In this document: one piece after another, positions 61,538 through 64,000 of the stretch
How the letters are laid out: every line of letters begins with the position of its first letter
Position numbering within the stretch: position 1 is the first letter of the stretch
Assembly: GCA_023954475.1 (NCBI GenBank)
Contig: JAMLHW010000002.1
Coordinates: 434,001-498,000 of the forward strand
Source of the DNA: Anaerolineae bacterium
GTDB lineage: Bacteria; Chloroflexota; Anaerolineae; Promineifilales; Promineifilaceae
Length of the DNA: 64,000 bases
Reading direction: 5' to 3'
Notes under the pieces: generated by a model
Seen by the model: the letters and a program-made list of their open reading frames with translations, nothing else
What the model was told of the DNA's origin: nothing
The model's database searches: none
Program-made: the position numbers and the translations under genes

Positions 61538-62352
61538 TATGCCATCTCCATCATTTCAGGACGCGTCAGGTCGCCCAGTTCACCCTTGCGCACCGCCTCG
61601 ACAATGCGCTGATCGCCATCGAGCAAACGCAGCGCCACCCAGCGCGGATTGGGCAAATTGGGAAATTGCTGCTCAACCTGCTGCGCCAGCCGGTTAATCG
61701 CGTCAGAGATCGACCGCGACTGTGTGCGAATGCGGTGCGGTTTGCACACAAAGCGACCGGTAGCCACATCGTCAATTGCTTGCAGCAGATCAGGCAAGCC
61801 TTCGCCGCTGCGTGCCGCCGTCGGCACAACCGGCACGCCCAAATCACGCGCCAGTCGTCGCTCATCAACAGTCAAGCCGTGGCGTCGCGCTTCGTCAATC
61901 AGGTTGAGGCAAATCACGGCGCGGTCGGTAATTTCGAGCACCTGCAACGCCAGATTCAAGTTGCGCTCCAGCCGCGTCGCGTCGACGACGATGATGGTCA
62001 CGTCCGGCTGGCCGAACAGGATGAAATCGCGCGCCACTTCTTCATCAAGGCTGGTCGAAAGCAGTGAATACGTACCGGGCAGGTCCACCAATTTGTATTT
62101 GCTGCCGCCGAAGCTGAACGCGCCCTCGGCACGCTGCACTGTTTTGCCCGGCCAGTTGCCGGTATGCTGGCGCAGGCCGGTCAGCGCGTTGAAGACAGTG
62201 CTTTTGCCCGTGTTGGGATTGCCCGCCAGCGCGACGACATAGTCGAATTCGGTCATATCGACGCCGAGCCGCAGCAAATTGCCCGCATTGTGGGCCGGGC
62301 ATGTTTGGCAGGCGGCTGGGCTTTGAATGGGGATGGATTGTTGTTCAGTCAT
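61537..62352 (-). CDS. feoB: Ferrous iron transporter FeoB, G-domain part
   Basis: 271 residues. G1 [10 protein letters not shown]2 region [11 protein letters not shown]3 DLPGTYSL and G4 NLIDE (in place of NxxD) as in FeoB, followed by the helical GDI-like domain to the end. The N-terminus carries CQTC (residues 15-18), a possible metal or redox site. The start at 62352 is 19 bases after the regulator's stop. G part and membrane part are normally one chain, so this is a split FeoB with translational coupling. Confidence 0.92.
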   Translation of the reverse strand: MTEQQSIPIQSPAACQTCPAHNAGNLLRLGVDMTEFDYVVALAGNPNTGKSTVFNALTGLRQHTGNWPGKTVQRAEGAFSFGGSKYKLVDLPGTYSLLSTSLDEEVARDFILFGQPDVTIIVVDATRLERNLNLALQVLEITDRAVICLNLIDEARRHGLTVDERRLARDLGVPVVPTAARSGEGLPDLLQAIDDVATGRFVCKPHRIRTQSRSISDAINRLAQQVEQQFPNLPNPRWVALRLLDGDQRIVEAVRKGELGDLTRPEMMEMA

Positions 62353-62371
62353 GATAGTTCGTTGCTGGTAG

Positions 62372-63409
62372 CTATTTGCTGTCAACTGCAAGCTTTTGAA
62401 AATTGACGTTGATGCGTTCCGCTTGTTCGCGGCGCAGGGCAATCAACGCGCCGCGAATGTTGTAGGCGGTTGGTTCACCACCGGGACTGCGCAATTCGGC
62501 CGAAACCACCGTCCCCGGCACAATGCCCAAATCGAGAAAGCGGCGTCGTTCGCTGCCACGACAACTGCGGCTGATGCCGACCACTTCAGCCGCAGCGCCC
62601 AGCGCCAAATCAGCCAGCGTGCCATCTGCGTGAACCGTTTCATCCGGTACAGCCAGCGGCACGACCGAAATATTGGCTGCCAACATCGGCGCCAGCACAT
62701 GCTCATCGCCATTGGCCCAAAAGCGCACCCGTTGCGGCGTCACTTCAACCACGCGCACCGGCTGGCCGGGATGCAATCCTTCAGCGACGAGTTGGGCGTA
62801 GACGACATCCGGTTCGTCCTCGACATGGACGATACGACCGGGCGTATCGACAGCCAGTGCGGGCAACGGCACACTGTCATGGGCGATAAAGGTGCCGCGT
62901 GCCCCTGGAATCGGGTCGCCGTGCGGGTCGTGGGTGGGATTGCCGAGACGGGCAGCGAGTTGGTCGATTTCTTCCGGCGTGAGAGCGTGTTCGGCCGATT
63001 CGGCACGGGCGTGCCATTCGGCCGCGTCGTAGCCCGTTTCATCAGCCAGATGGCGTTCCCATAGACGATGAGCGCGGACAATGTGCAGAGCCGTATCACG
63101 CCCTTGCGGCGTCAGTGCAATATCACCACCGTGCATTTCGACCATGCCGTCCGTTTGCAGTTGGGCCAGCAATTCCGCCGCAGCATCCATGCTGATCTGC
63201 AACGCCCCGGCCAGGCTGGCAACAGTGGCATGCCGACCGTCCAAATCGCCCTGATGGATGTGTTTGAGCGCGTCTTCGGCCAGCACACGTTTGGTCAACT
63301 GCCGTGACCGTTGCCAACGTGCCCAAAGTCCTTTGCCCGGCCACATGACCAGAACAATGACGCCTGCAATTAAAATAGCACCGAGTAAAGTGAGAAATGA
63401 GTCTGACAT
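62372..63409 (-). CDS. Membrane-anchored DtxR-like regulator with FeoA domains
   Basis: 345 residues. A membrane helix lies at about 5-25. Then a winged-helix DtxR-type domain (about 45-115: [25 protein letters not shown], given here as [11 protein letters not shown]) and dimerisation region with [13 protein letters not shown] and [19 protein letters not shown]. Two FeoA/SH3-like domains follow, about 180-250 and 265-340 ([29 protein letters not shown]). It heads the feo operon and probably senses iron. An operator-like palindrome sits in its promoter. Confidence 0.88.
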   Translation of the reverse strand: MSDSFLTLLGAILIAGVIVLVMWPGKGLWARWQRSRQLTKRVLAEDALKHIHQGDLDGRHATVASLAGALQISMDAAAELLAQLQTDGMVEMHGGDIALTPQGRDTALHIVRAHRLWERHLADETGYDAAEWHARAESAEHALTPEEIDQLAARLGNPTHDPHGDPIPGARGTFIAHDSVPLPALAVDTPGRIVHVEDEPDVVYAQLVAEGLHPGQPVRVVEVTPQRVRFWANGDEHVLAPMLAANISVVPLAVPDETVHADGTLADLALGAAAEVVGISRSCRGSERRRFLDLGIVPGTVVSAELRSPGGEPTAYNIRGALIALRREQAERINVNFQKLAVDSK

Positions 63410-63424
63410 CGAGCGATTCTCTTT

Positions 63425-63444
63425 AATTTAGGTATGACTAAATT
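63425..63444. promoter_or_regulatory. DtxR-type operator in the feo promoter
   Basis: AATTTAG-N6-CTAAATT is a perfect 20-bp inverted repeat. It overlaps the minus-strand -10 TATAAT (63447-63442) and the predicted start point, 16 bases before the regulator's ATG. Such AT-rich TTAG/CTAA sites are typical for the DtxR/MntR family. Confidence 0.78.
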
Positions 63445-63515
63445 ATAATTAAATTAGACACAGGCGCAAGTGATAAATGTCATGTCGTGCATTTCGGTAT
63501 GACCCGATCTGACGC

Positions 63516-63521
63516 TATAAT
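63516..63521 (+). promoter_or_regulatory. -10 box of the nuclease gene
   Basis: TATAAT with a weak TTCGGT at the -35 position (63493-63498). It gives a leader of about 40 bases ending in the ribosome-binding site GAGCGAGGA (63555-63563). Confidence 0.5.
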
Positions 63522-63568
63522 GAGCCGCTTGCCTTTCGGCAGCCCAACTTATAGAGCGAGGATTCGTG

Positions 63569-64000
63569 ATGAAACACGCTGTTTTTCTGTTTTTGGGCAT
63601 AATCGCTCTGTTGTCCGTGGCATGTGGCCGCGTGATACCGACCGATAGTGTTGCTGACTCCAGCATTTCGGCCGAATTTTCTGACAGCAGCACCATTCCC
63701 AACGGCGAAAAAGCCACTGTGATCAACGTCATTGACGGCGACACCGTCGACGTACGCCTCAACGGGCGAGAATATCGACTGCGCTATATCGGCGTTGACA
63801 CGCCGGAACGCGACGAACCCTACTACATCGAAGCGACGCGGTTCAATCGCGATTTGGTCGATGATCAAGACATCATCCTTGTCAAAGATGTTTCCGACGT
63901 TGATCAATACGGTCGTCTTTTGCGCTATGTCTATCTGCAAGACGGCACCTTTGTCAACGCTGAACTCATCGCCGGTGGCTACGGTCGCCTCGTGACGTTT
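63569..64000 (+). CDS. Secreted SNase/thermonuclease-type lipoprotein (3' end outside window)
   Basis: 144 residues are visible and the frame is open at the window edge. Lipobox SVAC (Cys 19), then a short linker and the staphylococcal-nuclease OB fold: VINVIDGDTVDV with the calcium-binding Asp, RYIGVDTPE with Arg, Asp and Glu of the active site, and DQYGRLLRYVY with the second catalytic Arg. All key residues are present, so an active surface nuclease is expected. The start is set by GAGCGAGGA upstream. Confidence 0.9.
   Translation, partial: MKHAVFLFLGIIALLSVACGRVIPTDSVADSSISAEFSDSSTIPNGEKATVINVIDGDTVDVRLNGREYRLRYIGVDTPERDEPYYIEATRFNRDLVDDQDIILVKDVSDVDQYGRLLRYVYLQDGTFVNAELIAGGYGRLVTF

Noticed and set aside
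1-64000. TCGGCCGA enrichment as a by-product of frequent Ser-Ala-Glu codons
   Set aside because: The palindrome occurs in all three frames and in at least eight spacers or leaders.

Overview
The window looks like chromosomal DNA of a Chloroflexota bacterium (Anaerolineae-like). This is inferred from gene content and style: many lipoproteins, a MetRS with the variant 'HQGN' and 'KISGS' signatures, DUF255/YyaL, S10 carboxypeptidase, a MurE with EDPR instead of DNPR, and a coding density near 90%. No rRNA, tRNA, CRISPR array, insertion sequence or prophage was recognised.

Layout. 1-9.1 kb: cell-envelope and housekeeping genes (baseplate-J-like tail end, ruvX, mltG, a shortened substrate-binding lipoprotein, a lytic transglycosylase lipoprotein, an anchored propeller-like protein). 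9.1-16.4 kb: methyltransferases, miaB, a YyaL-type thioredoxin protein and a heme peroxidase with LysM. 16.5-19.9 kb: TetR regulator, YceI protein with a very clear promoter/operator, MFS exporter, short asparaginase. 20.2-24.9 kb: S10 peptidase, zinc-ribbon membrane protein, murE, mutarotase-fold protein. 24.9-29.3 kb: phosphonate-type ABC importer with an unusual double permease. 29.5-35.5 kb: two histidine phosphatases, a two-component system enclosing a secreted protein, an aminotransferase. 35.5-43.5 kb: two divergent APC permeases, a secreted trypsin-like protease and a catalytically dead PrsW-like protein.

43.8-53.4 kb is the standout: nine same-strand genes that look like a complete bacterial ubiquitin-like conjugation pathway. 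They encode a dynamin-like GTPase, a partner with a C-terminal beta-sandwich domain, an E1-like enzyme, a YukD/ubiquitin-like protein ending in Ala-Gly, an E2 with textbook HPN and catalytic Cys, two JAMM peptidases and two RING-like zinc-finger proteins. One JAMM protein and one RING-like protein carry a transmembrane helix, so at least part of the pathway is probably membrane-attached. Ubiquitin-like operons with E1, E2, JAB and RING components are known in bacteria; the coupling to a large dynamin-type GTPase is the part that may be new.

53.4-64 kb: metG, a degenerate Lgt-like protein, Nudix hydrolase, an HtrA lipoprotein, an AT-rich orphan gene, an iron-uptake operon (membrane-anchored DtxR/FeoA regulator and a FeoB split in two), and the start of a secreted SNase-type nuclease.

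Across the whole window the palindrome TCGGCCGA (usually TTCGGCCGAA) recurs. I counted about 110 copies by eye, where about one is expected by chance. It falls in all three reading frames and in spacers, like the HIP1 element of cyanobacteria.
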